From Stramenopiles sp. TOSAG23-2 (Eukaryota; Sar), in the NCBI GenBank assembly GCA_900128395.1, contig LT649436.1, positions 1 to 26,322 of the forward strand: DNA of 26,322 bases, written 5' to 3'. Within the stretch, counting starts at the first letter, position 1. Each line of letters opens with the position of its first letter. The notes below the pieces were generated by a model. The model saw only the letters and a list, made by a program, of their open reading frames with translations, did not search any database and had not been told where the DNA came from. Made by a program: the position numbers and the translations under genes. Shown here in pieces: positions 9,621-18,260 of this stretch.

Positions 9621-11942
9621 TTAAAATTTGCCTTCTTTCCTACTTGAACCTCTTGAATCAGCTATTCGTTCCTCTTCTTCATGTTCCTTCGCTTTTTTCT
9701 CAGCAATTGCATCTTCATTAATTTCAACTTCGGCAAATAATTCCTTAAACCTTGGTTCCTCCTCACTTCGATTATGACTTGTTAAGAATTTTTGTCGATA
9801 ATACAAAACGGTATCAATATGTTTCTTATGACTTTCAGCTATTTGTAATGCGCGCTTCCATCTGAATAAACGTATATTCATTTTAATCGCACGGTAAATT
9901 AATGGGGGATTTGCTTGTAGCAAAATTCGTTCGGCTTCATCTGGTCGCCTTTGATATAATGCAATCTCTGCATTTTGACCTTCCTCTAATGGAATATCTT
10001 TGATATATAATATGTAATGCAATTTATCAACCTCTTTCATGGCAGCAAGTGCTATTTCCGCTGTGTCCAAGTGCAAACTCCCAATTGCACCACCAGCCAA
10101 TGCGGCCCAAAGCGGATCACTTTTCACAAAACGACATAAACGCACTGCTTCTTCCCATTGTCTTTTTTTCACAAATTTATCCAATTCAATTGGGTATGGA
10201 GAAACGCTTGCTGTCATTAACGCACCATCGGCACGTCTTACTTTCAAATGCGAGCCGAAAAACGATATGATATTGGAATGTTTGCCAAATAAAACACCTT
10301 CTTGCTCATCCTTGGATCGATTCAAAAGGGTTTGATCCACTTGGACTACGTGTGGATTGTACCATGTGATTAATTTACCATCAGCAATTGCTACTAGTAA
10401 ATCACTACCATCGTTCCATGCCATCGTATCTACCATGGTTGCTAATTTAAATGGTGTTTTCACATCATCTCCTATATCTGTCATGTACAAATCTCTGTTT
10501 TTATCAATAAACGCTAATAGCGGTTTGTTGCGATTGTTTGTTGCTTTGGAAACAGCAATTTCAGCAATTTCTAATGCGTGCGTGCATGTCGATAAACTAT
10601 TCCCATTTTGCGATGTTGCGCTAAAACAGCGAATACTCCTTGAATCACTTAAATCCAATATACCAACAACTTCATCAGTAATACTTAATACTTTTGGATT
10701 TAAAAACTCCGTTCGTAAACCTGGAAAGGTTACATTGCAAAGTAAACGGCCTTCGAAGGAATATAATTTCACACCTGGATGTACATTATCCACTAATGCA
10801 AAATGTGAATGAGATAATATAATCAATTTTACTGGATTTCGCAGATCAATTTGAGTCAATGGTGTATTAAAATTGCTAGTGTTGTAAACAGCACATTGCA
10901 ATGCTGTTGCTGCTACTAAGTGATCATAACCTAATTCCCATTGGATAATTCTATCACGTAATTCCACTTGATCAACTTGTTCATTTGCAATGTCTAATAC
11001 ACGAATAGTATCACTTTCCGTTTGCACGGCACTAAAACGCGGATCCTCGCTAGACCTTTCCACAACTTGTGCAAATACAACTGCACCATTGCCGCCTGCA
11101 CATGCCAATTGCGTCCCATCTCTTGTCCATGCTTGCTGCATGATAGATCCACTTTCTGGGCGTTCACGGCAATAACTCCATCCAGTTTTATCACATAAAC
11201 GTAATAAATTATATGAACCAACGCTGAAAAAATCACCACTTGGACACCATGCTACACTTGTAACCACATAATCAAAAGGACGACTTTGAAACAATTGCCT
11301 GCCATATGTATCCCATACTTTGTAACGTCTGTCTTCACCGCCAGTTACTACTAAATTTGTGACTGGATTCCAATCCGCTTTCATGACTATGCCATCATGC
11401 GCCGTCCATTGTACTTGTTTACGGTCAACATTAATAGATTTAATAATACAATTAGAACCACTACCGAAAAGTAATTGGTTGCTATCTGGACCCCATGCTA
11501 AAGTATAAATGGCAGCACCTTGCTGCGAGAAGTTATTTCGCAACATCCCTGATCTAGACCATATTTTGACACTACCATCTTCGCCACCAGATGCTAAAGA
11601 ATTCCCATCAAAACTCCATTTCAAGCAAATAACGGCACCACCTGAAGCTTCTTTAATTTTTTTCTGTTCATTACCACTTTTTGATAATAAACGTATAGTC
11701 CCATCCGAGCAAGAAACGGCAAACATATCAGAAGTTTGTTGTCCAGCACTTGGAAACCAACTCATGTCGGTAACAAATGCATCTAAATCGCATACTTTAC
11801 CTAAATGTTCACCTTGCAAATTCCATTTCATAATAACTTTATCATCGCCACAAGTATATAATTCATTGGATGGTGTCCAACAAGTAGCAGTTACCATTTG
11901 CTTATGGACATTAACTGGTTGTTGTGTCGTTTTAAATTTCAT
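9621..11942 (-). CDS. IFT80: Intraflagellar transport protein 80 (IFT-B)
   Basis: 773 residues from ATG 11942 (MKFKTTQQPV). A frame extension to 11969 begins only at a TTG and is rejected. The N-terminal WD40 propeller (about 1-290) has the IFT80 hallmarks CWTPSNELYTCGDD, SGGEDGSVKIWSRSGMLR, AWGPDSNQLLF, WTAHDGIVMKADWNPV, TGGEDRRYKVWDTYGR and SYNLLRLCDKTGWSY. A second propeller follows to about 560, then an alpha-solenoid (KRQWEEAVRLCRFVKSDPLW, ILLQANPPLIYRAIKMNI) and a charged C-terminal helix. IFT80 is a subunit of the IFT-B train needed for anterograde transport in cilia, so the organism builds flagella in at least one life stage. Its length equals the family norm and no break is seen. Confidence 0.97.
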   Translation of the reverse strand: MKFKTTQQPVNVHKQMVTATCWTPSNELYTCGDDKVIMKWNLQGEHLGKVCDLDAFVTDMSWFPSAGQQTSDMFAVSCSDGTIRLLSKSGNEQKKIKEASGGAVICLKWSFDGNSLASGGEDGSVKIWSRSGMLRNNFSQQGAAIYTLAWGPDSNQLLFGSGSNCIIKSINVDRKQVQWTAHDGIVMKADWNPVTNLVVTGGEDRRYKVWDTYGRQLFQSRPFDYVVTSVAWCPSGDFFSVGSYNLLRLCDKTGWSYCRERPESGSIMQQAWTRDGTQLACAGGNGAVVFAQVVERSSEDPRFSAVQTESDTIRVLDIANEQVDQVELRDRIIQWELGYDHLVAATALQCAVYNTSNFNTPLTQIDLRNPVKLIILSHSHFALVDNVHPGVKLYSFEGRLLCNVTFPGLRTEFLNPKVLSITDEVVGILDLSDSRSIRCFSATSQNGNSLSTCTHALEIAEIAVSKATNNRNKPLLAFIDKNRDLYMTDIGDDVKTPFKLATMVDTMAWNDGSDLLVAIADGKLITWYNPHVVQVDQTLLNRSKDEQEGVLFGKHSNIISFFGSHLKVRRADGALMTASVSPYPIELDKFVKKRQWEEAVRLCRFVKSDPLWAALAGGAIGSLHLDTAEIALAAMKEVDKLHYILYIKDIPLEEGQNAEIALYQRRPDEAERILLQANPPLIYRAIKMNIRLFRWKRALQIAESHKKHIDTVLYYRQKFLTSHNRSEEEPRFKELFAEVEINEDAIAEKKAKEHEEEERIADSRGSSRKEGKF

Positions 11943-12651
11943 CTTTATGTATATAATATTATAATTCAAATGATATATATATATATTAAATATATATTAT
12001 CTTGTTTTGATAATATATTTTTTCTCTTTTGGAAAATACAAATGAAGAAAAAGGATGATAAGTTTGGTTATATTGCTCAAACGTAGCTAACAGAAAGACA
12101 CAGATATCGTATAACATATACTTTTATACATATATAGTCACTGTTATTATTATATTAGTAGAAGAATTCATCAAGTGAATGATGTGTGAAATCTAAAATT
12201 CGTCGCTATATAATATGAACACACCATTGCAAGCCAAGGCAGCATTTCAAAAATCACAACAAAAAAATAATAAAAAATACAAAAAAATTTAAAAAAAAAT
12301 TATTTGAAAAACTTGAATTGTGCAATTGGTACAGTAATTGGTATCCCGTGCTCCCTATCATCATCCTTTACAGGAAAAGTTGACTGAGGATAGCATATAA
12401 ATAATATTAAGTACTATATATATGCTAAATAGGTATACATAAATCACACAAATCGATTAAAACACCTTAAATATATCATACTTCTTCAGACTAAGAGACG
12501 ATACAGAGCTACCTACATTAACATGGTATAAAAAAAAAAAAGTTGTTGTTGTTGGACACAGAAAGAAAAAAAAAGGTTTATTTTTTTATAGCTTTATACA
12601 TTTGTCTTTATCTGTGCGTGCTGTTGTAAAAACATATTACAAGATATAATT
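11943..12651. other. Intergenic region between divergent genes
   Basis: About 710 bases of AT-rich DNA with A-runs near 12257-12300 and 12529-12541. It lies between divergent genes and should hold both promoters. No coding segment, RNA gene or long repeat was recognised. Confidence 0.6.
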
Positions 12652-13208
12652 ATGGCAATCACTGCATCGACTAGGTATTTACAATATGTCACTTTTCACA
12701 GTGCATTTCGTCTATTTGCATATATAGTAAACAGGGAACGAGTTACGAGAGTTAAATTTTCTGATGTGGCTGTAAGTATTCAAAAATTTAAATTTGAATC
12801 ATTAAACCCGAAAGGTAGAAATTCTCTCTCTAACACAACATATACTCTTGCATATATATATATATATATTACTGTCCATAGTGGGAAAATCCTATCACAA
12901 GACAAGCTGCTTATGCATATACTGGAGTGATACGAAGTTTATTTATATTTAGGGTCTGTATTTATTTTTGGGGTTCATATTTAGAAAATAAAAAAGATAG
13001 GGATAGACTGTCTATCATTTCATTTCTATTTGATAGCCAAATGATGTATGGTATCTTGTCGAAATCATTTTTACAAGGTGGTGTTGATATTGTCAAAAGT
13101 ACACAAACACGTGCATTGGTTCATAGTCAAGGTTGGGTGCCATTGTCCATGCAAGCATCTCGGATTCTAGCTGCTTTTATTGCTTTTTTGTATGAAATGT
13201 ATTATTGA
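12652..13208 (+). CDS. Small spliced protein, probably membrane-associated, family not recognised
   Basis: Two exons, 12652-12771 and 12882-13208, join in phase 0 to give 148 residues. The splice is supported by a consensus GTAAGT donor at 12772 and an AG at 12880-12881. Reading through the intron instead gives low-complexity Ile/Tyr from an AT microsatellite and then a stop. After joining, the junction reads FSDVA|WENPITRQAAYAYTG. Two moderately hydrophobic segments are visible: about 57-75 (IRSLFIFRVCIYFWGSYL) and 132-146 (RILAAFIAFLYEMYY). There is no clear signal peptide and no motif I can name. It stands alone between divergent IFT80 and co-oriented DNAJC25, 335 bases upstream of the latter. 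Confidence 0.7.
12772..12881 (+). other. Spliceosomal intron (110 bp)
   Basis: It begins GTAAGT and ends CATAG with an AT microsatellite just upstream of the acceptor. Removal restores one open frame across two otherwise separate frames. It matches in size the 111-bp intron at 25712-25822. Confidence 0.85.
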
Positions 13209-13543
13209 GTAATGCATCAACGAAAGGGGGTATATTAATACTACTATATGAGAGTTACCACCAGGTGGTAGTAGTGGAGATAATACTATTTATATACTAC
13301 CAACTATAATATCCTATATATATATAATTCTTGTAAACTTTATTTTTATTATGGATATTTGAATAAATATATATATATATAAATACACACACACTGGCGG
13401 CACACACATACAGATGAGAACAAATATATACATATATATATAGAAGTATACACATCAGATTCTATATTGAAACCATCTATTATTATTATTAATAATAATA
13501 CCTCTCTGTCTCTCTCTCTCTCTCTCACACACACATATATAAA
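13209..13543. repeat. Microsatellite-rich promoter region of DNAJC25
   Basis: 335 bases without a gene. It holds a near-palindrome TACCACC-A-GGTGGTA at 13256-13270, then TA runs (about 13316-13325, 13367-13382, 13425-13441), CA runs, ATT/AAT runs (13477-13500) and a CT run (13507-13526). The CT and CA runs end about 10 bases before the DNAJC25 ATG and so sit in its 5' UTR or core promoter. Confidence 0.75.
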
Positions 13544-14575
13544 ATGGTCAATACGAAATATATGTTACGATCAATCTTCATGCCATCATTTTTCATTTAT
13601 TATTATTGTTTTATAACATCATTTGTCTTAATAAAAAAAGTTGAAGCAGCAACATATGCAGAGCAAACAACATGGTGGAATTCAGATTTTTATGGTATGC
13701 TAGGTGTTTCCAAAGATGTTGAAACAAGAGAATTGAAAAAAGTATATCGAAAACTAGCAAGAACATTTCATCCTGACAAATATGAAACGAGTGGCCCCGA
13801 AATCAAACAAGTATTTACAAAAGATGAAGCAGCAAATAAATTTTTAGAAATTAGTGGAGCATATGAAATATTAAAAGATGAAGATAAAAGAAAAGAATAT
13901 GATGAATTTATTGCTTCCATTCCAGCACGATTCCGCCCAGTATATGGTGAAAGTCGATTAGCCAAAGCTGATGTATGGGTTGTGATACTTGGTTTTTTGT
14001 TGGCATTGACTGGAATACAATACGTTTCACAAAGATTTAAATTTAATTCGTTTGTAAAATTTTGGAAGACACGAGATGATGTACAACAATGGGGGATGGA
14101 ACAAACAGAGGAGGACTATCAAAAACAATTAAAAACAATGAAAAAAATGACAAAACAAGATAAACGCATTTTAAGGGCACAACTTGTTGATGATTTTTTA
14201 ACATTGAAATCAAAAGATTTGGATGTTAAAGGTGGATATAAAAAATTGGTATGGCATGAATTAATAATCGTGCGTTTCTTTTGCTCCCCATATACGATAC
14301 CTAGGTGGTTTTTTGCATTATTGTCATATACTTTAAGATTATTAAGAAATACACCAACGGAGGATGATAAAATATATTGGACAAAAGGTGCTTTAAAAAT
14401 GAAAGATACACAATGGGAGCAATTAGATGATGAAGATAAAGAAGAATATGTATCAAAGGAATTATGGATATCAGCAAATATGGCAAAATATCAAAAAGAA
14501 CAGCAAGATGAATATATGAAATCAAACCCGGCTCAGATGAAACGATATTTAAGATGGAAAAAGAAAAATCGATAG
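13544..14575 (+). CDS. DNAJC25: DnaJ homolog subfamily C member 25 (ER membrane J-protein)
   Basis: 343 residues from ATG 13544. A hydrophobic signal segment (12-31) is followed by a J domain at about 48-121 (YGMLGVSKDVETRELKKVYR) with the HPD motif at residues 76-78, which stimulates Hsp70 ATPase. A transmembrane span follows at about 142-161 (ADVWVVILGFLLALTGIQYV). The C-terminal region carries the DNAJC25 signature: KGGYKKLVWHELII, a short hydrophobic stretch around 240-265, then SKELWISANMAKYQKEQQDE and KRYLRWKKK at the end. The topology fits a luminal J domain working with ER Hsp70. The length is that of the family (about 350) and the gene appears intact and intronless. Confidence 0.93.
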   Translation: MVNTKYMLRSIFMPSFFIYYYCFITSFVLIKKVEAATYAEQTTWWNSDFYGMLGVSKDVETRELKKVYRKLARTFHPDKYETSGPEIKQVFTKDEAANKFLEISGAYEILKDEDKRKEYDEFIASIPARFRPVYGESRLAKADVWVVILGFLLALTGIQYVSQRFKFNSFVKFWKTRDDVQQWGMEQTEEDYQKQLKTMKKMTKQDKRILRAQLVDDFLTLKSKDLDVKGGYKKLVWHELIIVRFFCSPYTIPRWFFALLSYTLRLLRNTPTEDDKIYWTKGALKMKDTQWEQLDDEDKEEYVSKELWISANMAKYQKEQQDEYMKSNPAQMKRYLRWKKKNR

Positions 14576-14859
14576 AACGCATGTGTTTTATACGAACCGT
14601 TCGTATTTTTACGTGTATATGTGTGTGTGCCGAGAAGAGTGAAGAGTGAAGAGTGAAGAGTGGAGAGTTTTGCACACACACTCATACTTTTTTTTGTAGT
14701 ACACAGTGTATTATATGCATATTTTTTTAATATTTAAAAAGTATTTTTTTAGTTTTTTTTATAAAAAATATAAAATGAGTAAATTAAAAAATAAGTTATG
14801 CATTAATTAATTATCGTAATATATACGCCTCGTAATAAAAAAAAAGACTTTTTTAAAAT
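14576..14859. other. Convergent 3' spacer with stem-loop and 7-bp tandem repeat
   Basis: Immediately after the DNAJC25 stop a perfect stem (ATACGAA, loop CCG, TTCGTAT, 14590-14606) runs into a T run. At 14634-14668 there are four copies of GAAGAGT and a variant GGAGAGT. The rest is A/T-rich. No gene is supported. Confidence 0.6.
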
Positions 14860-16728
14860 TCATTTATCCAAACCGACAGTTCGATCATCATAATCTTGTT
14901 GAAATTCTGCTTGTTTCTCCAATGTCGGTAATAACAATGCTTCTGTATATGCATTTAATTGAGATCGTAATTTGATATTTTCATGCAATATTTCAATTAA
15001 TGTCCTGGAAATATCAGCAGTCAAGACTTGATCATCATCAGTTGCTTTTCTATTTTGCAATTTCTTAAAATGTCGTTCACGCATAACACCAACACTCTTT
15101 TCAATACCTTCCAATGCTTTGTCACTATTACGAATTGCATTTTTTACATCTAAACTTTGATTATTACCTCCTTCGCCCATGCTACCATTAATTGCGCGTA
15201 AATTTGTTGAACGAGCTTGGACCCAAATAGTTTTTACATTCTTTAATGTACGTCTTAAATCCATTAAATTTAATCCTTCCCTATCTGCTTTTAAAACCTT
15301 TGCAGCTTCCAAAGCATCGTTTACACGTTTTTCTCGATTTTTTTCTAACTCCTTCAAATGTTCCAATTCTACTTCTTTTAAATGCTTATCAAGCAATTTT
15401 TTGCCAGCTTCGACTCGATCTTGCCAATCTTGCAACATATATTTATCTTGAACTTCCATTTTATGTTTTTTAATTTTTGTTTGATATTTTTTAATTGTTT
15501 TTTCAATTGCAATTGTACGTGCATCTTTTCTCGCTTCTAGCTTTTTAAGTCTCTCTGCTCTTTTTTCATCAAGCTCCTGTATAACATCTTTATCTGTACT
15601 AATTTCATTTTCCAATTCTTGATCATAATTAATTGTATAATTTGTATATTTTTTCATACTATTTTTTTTTCTTGTTTCATTTACAACTTTTTCTTCCGTG
15701 TTTTGTTTCAATTTACTTGTTGCTTTCTGTTTGCGATTAGTAGATACACCTGGAACGTCCAATGCACCATTATCTGTTGTAGATGGTGCATGTTTTGCAT
15801 AATCAAATTCTTCTACTTCATCATTTTCTGTTAATATTTGTTGCTCCGAGTTGTTGTTTGTTTCATTGGTATTCTCATCATCATTTGCTTCATCCCCATT
15901 TGCATTTTCTTCTTTTGCTATATCTATAATAGCAGAAGTATCACGGTCATCTACATCAATAATGGATTTATAACCAAAAATTACATCATGATCTTGTATA
16001 AATGCAATCATTAAAAATACAGCAGCAGCTGGTGGAGCTTCGTTGTAATTTTCTTTATGTTGATTTAAGATTAAAATACGTGCAAATCGCGGGGCTAAAT
16101 TTCTACGGGTATCATCAAATCGTCGTGCTGGACGAATAGCAACTTCCCATGGTCGATGGACATGACAAAACTTTCTAACGACTGCAGAGACTTCTCTAAT
16201 TAAGCGCACATTTGATCGTGACATCATATCTATTAAATCTTTTACCATTCTGATATTTCTTTTCTTCATTTCTATTTTGTCCCTAGTCCTATTGCTACCA
16301 GAAATCATTGCTACGTAACTTGTTTCATACATTCCATAAACTTCTCTAGGTATTATTGTTGATCCTATATTTTCAAGACCAATAAGCATCGCTTTACAAA
16401 TAACATTAATTCTGAAACTATCAAGCTCCACTTGCCGTGAGAATGCAAACGCATTCATTAATTTTTCTAATTCCATTTTACTAACTTTTGCTAAACTTTC
16501 AAATAAATCTTTTGGATAACTTCTTTTTTGCTGTAAATACCTTGCAGTCTGCAAAACTACTCTTTGACTTCTTAAAACACTATCTCTATCAATGTCTCCT
16601 GATAACGCTGAATTATGATCAATTGGTGTATCACCTGGTTCTCCAATAATCATACTATCTGGTTTGTATATCATATGTGGAACTAGGGAATATCCTAAAT
16701 CTTCACAAACGAACAAAAAAAATAGCAT
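14860..16728 (-). CDS. RhoGAP-like domain plus coiled-coil protein
   Basis: 622 residues from ATG 16728; a TTG six bases further out is not credible. Residues about 10-250 follow the RhoGAP pattern: a helix like that around the GIFR motif (VVLQTARYLQQ..KDLFESLAK), FRINVICKAMLIGLENIGS with IIPREVYGMY (pattern: va-llK-fLreLp-pLip-elY), then VKDLIDMM..REVSAVVRKFC, RRNLAPRFARILIL (pattern: NLA-vfgP-ll) and a final helix FLMIAFIQDHDVIF. The catalytic Arg finger expected in GIFR is not visible, Glu taking its place, so GTPase-activating activity is doubtful. An acidic Asn-rich linker (about 265-330) leads to a Lys/Glu coiled coil (about 380-500) and further helices. Inference: a cytoskeletal or trafficking scaffold binding a Rho-family GTPase. 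Its 5' end overlaps that of the divergent prolyl hydroxylase by 65 bases. Confidence 0.6.
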   Translation of the reverse strand: MLFFLFVCEDLGYSLVPHMIYKPDSMIIGEPGDTPIDHNSALSGDIDRDSVLRSQRVVLQTARYLQQKRSYPKDLFESLAKVSKMELEKLMNAFAFSRQVELDSFRINVICKAMLIGLENIGSTIIPREVYGMYETSYVAMISGSNRTRDKIEMKKRNIRMVKDLIDMMSRSNVRLIREVSAVVRKFCHVHRPWEVAIRPARRFDDTRRNLAPRFARILILNQHKENYNEAPPAAAVFLMIAFIQDHDVIFGYKSIIDVDDRDTSAIIDIAKEENANGDEANDDENTNETNNNSEQQILTENDEVEEFDYAKHAPSTTDNGALDVPGVSTNRKQKATSKLKQNTEEKVVNETRKKNSMKKYTNYTINYDQELENEISTDKDVIQELDEKRAERLKKLEARKDARTIAIEKTIKKYQTKIKKHKMEVQDKYMLQDWQDRVEAGKKLLDKHLKEVELEHLKELEKNREKRVNDALEAAKVLKADREGLNLMDLRRTLKNVKTIWVQARSTNLRAINGSMGEGGNNQSLDVKNAIRNSDKALEGIEKSVGVMRERHFKKLQNRKATDDDQVLTADISRTLIEILHENIKLRSQLNAYTEALLLPTLEKQAEFQQDYDDRTVGLDK

Positions 16729-18107
16729 AGTCAAAATAGCCTTTTTAACTAGTAAAAATGACCATGTACAAGTTGTTAAAATTGATAGTAATAAATTATT
16801 TAATAAGGACGTCCAAAAATTTAGTAAAGTTCAGAAATTTAGGAAAGAAATTAGCTTAGCATTAAAAATTGATGATGACAGTCTTCATGACGAGACAGGT
16901 GAAAATTTAAAAAAAAACGTCCCATGGGGTAAACGACCTCGATGGCAAATATATTCCAAAGATGGTCTACATAGATATCACGATATAAATTTGTTGATAT
17001 CAGGTTCCATTGAAAATCCTAGTGGAACATCTTTGCTTTTTACTGGAGGTGTTTTTTTTTGGCCTGGTGTAAAAATTGGATATGAACGATTAATAAACGA
17101 TGTGGAAGGGTTTGGAGAAAAAGAAGGCAAACAGTTGTATTTAAAAACACTGAGTATTCGCCCATTAATCTTTGAAATTCATGATTTTATAGCAATGGAA
17201 GAATGTGATCATTTAATTGAAAAATCACGAACACATATAAAAAGTTCTGTTGTAAAAAATATGGATAAAGATATTGGGAAAGCTGATACATTGTGGAGGA
17301 CTAGTAAAACGTATTTTATGCCAAAAGGATCAACAGAGACATTGAAAACATTGGAGAGAAGGGTTCGAGATATAACACGCATACCATTAAGTCATGGCGA
17401 AAGTGCTCAAATATTACGGTATACAAAGACGGGGCATTATTACACACATCATGATTACTTTGATCCAGCAAACTATCAAAAGTCAAAATCAACTCTCAAC
17501 ATGGTGGAAAATGGTGCGAAGAATCGATTGTCAACTGTTTTTTGGTATATGTCAGACGTTAAATCAGGTGGTGAGACTAACTTTCCACGTTTCAATGGTG
17601 CAGCTAGTCCTGCGGATACTAAATCATGTTTACAAGGTTTAAGTGTTAAGCCAAAAAAAGGCAAAGTTATCATTTTTCACAATATGCATCCAAACGGTGA
17701 TCAGGATCCATTAAGTTTACATGCTGGATGTTCAGTTGGTGAAGGGGATAAATGGTCAGCAAACAAATGGATATGGAATAAACCATTTAATTTAAACACA
17801 TGGAATGGTGATGATATAGATATAAATAAAGAGAAACAAATTGATTTGCATCTTTCGAATGGTGAAATGTATACAGATGAAACTCATCAACAAATTGATA
17901 ATGGTGTTAGTAGTAGTAGTAGTTTTTTTTGGGACCATACTAAGTGATGGCAATATGATGATGTTGAATAATCAAAAACATAGATTCGATAGTCAATATG
18001 CATACAATATTTTACTTGTTATTTTTATTGTTGGTATTTGTATGTGTTGGAGATTTTTATATCATGGGAAGATTGGTATGACGAAAAATAAAAAAGATAA
18101 ATTGTAG
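16664..18107 (+). CDS. Prolyl 4-hydroxylase (2-oxoglutarate/Fe(II)); C-terminal membrane tail after a T8 frameshift
   Basis: The frame runs from ATG 16664 to a TGA ending at 17947 (427 residues). The catalytic domain (about 165-375) has the iron ligands His262 and Asp264 (HYYTHHDYFDP), GGETNFP at 302-308, His353 (SLHAGCSV) and the 2-oxoglutarate-binding Lys363 (GDKW). It hydroxylates prolines in secretory-pathway or regulatory proteins. Upstream, residues 85-142 (WGKRPRWQIYSKDG, TGGVFFWPGVKIGY) form a conserved-looking extension. At the T8 run 17923-17930, skipping one base moves into a frame open to 18107 that adds a transmembrane segment (YNILLVIFIVGICMCWRFLY) and a basic tail ending KKDKL. 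I infer the true protein may carry this membrane anchor. No signal peptide is seen at the annotated start, so an upstream exon is possible. It converges on the glycosidase-like gene. Confidence 0.88.
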
Positions 18108-18260
18108 ATAGAGAGAACCCAAGAGTGTGCGTGTGCGTGTGGGGATATTTGTCAAAAAAATCTCGGTGTAACACACACAACACACACACTATTAATACAT
18201 CAGTGTAATTAAAACAATTTTTAAATATATTACGAGTCGTAACACGCAACACGCTACGAA

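Noticed and set aside
11943-11969. Nine-residue N-terminal extension of IFT80
   Set aside because: It begins at TTG and is AT-spacer-encoded; MKFKTT aligns with the family start.
18096-18107. KDKL C-terminus as an ER-lumen retention signal
   Set aside because: In the frameshifted reading it follows a transmembrane segment and would probably face the cytosol; it also differs from KDEL and does not fit KKxx spacing.
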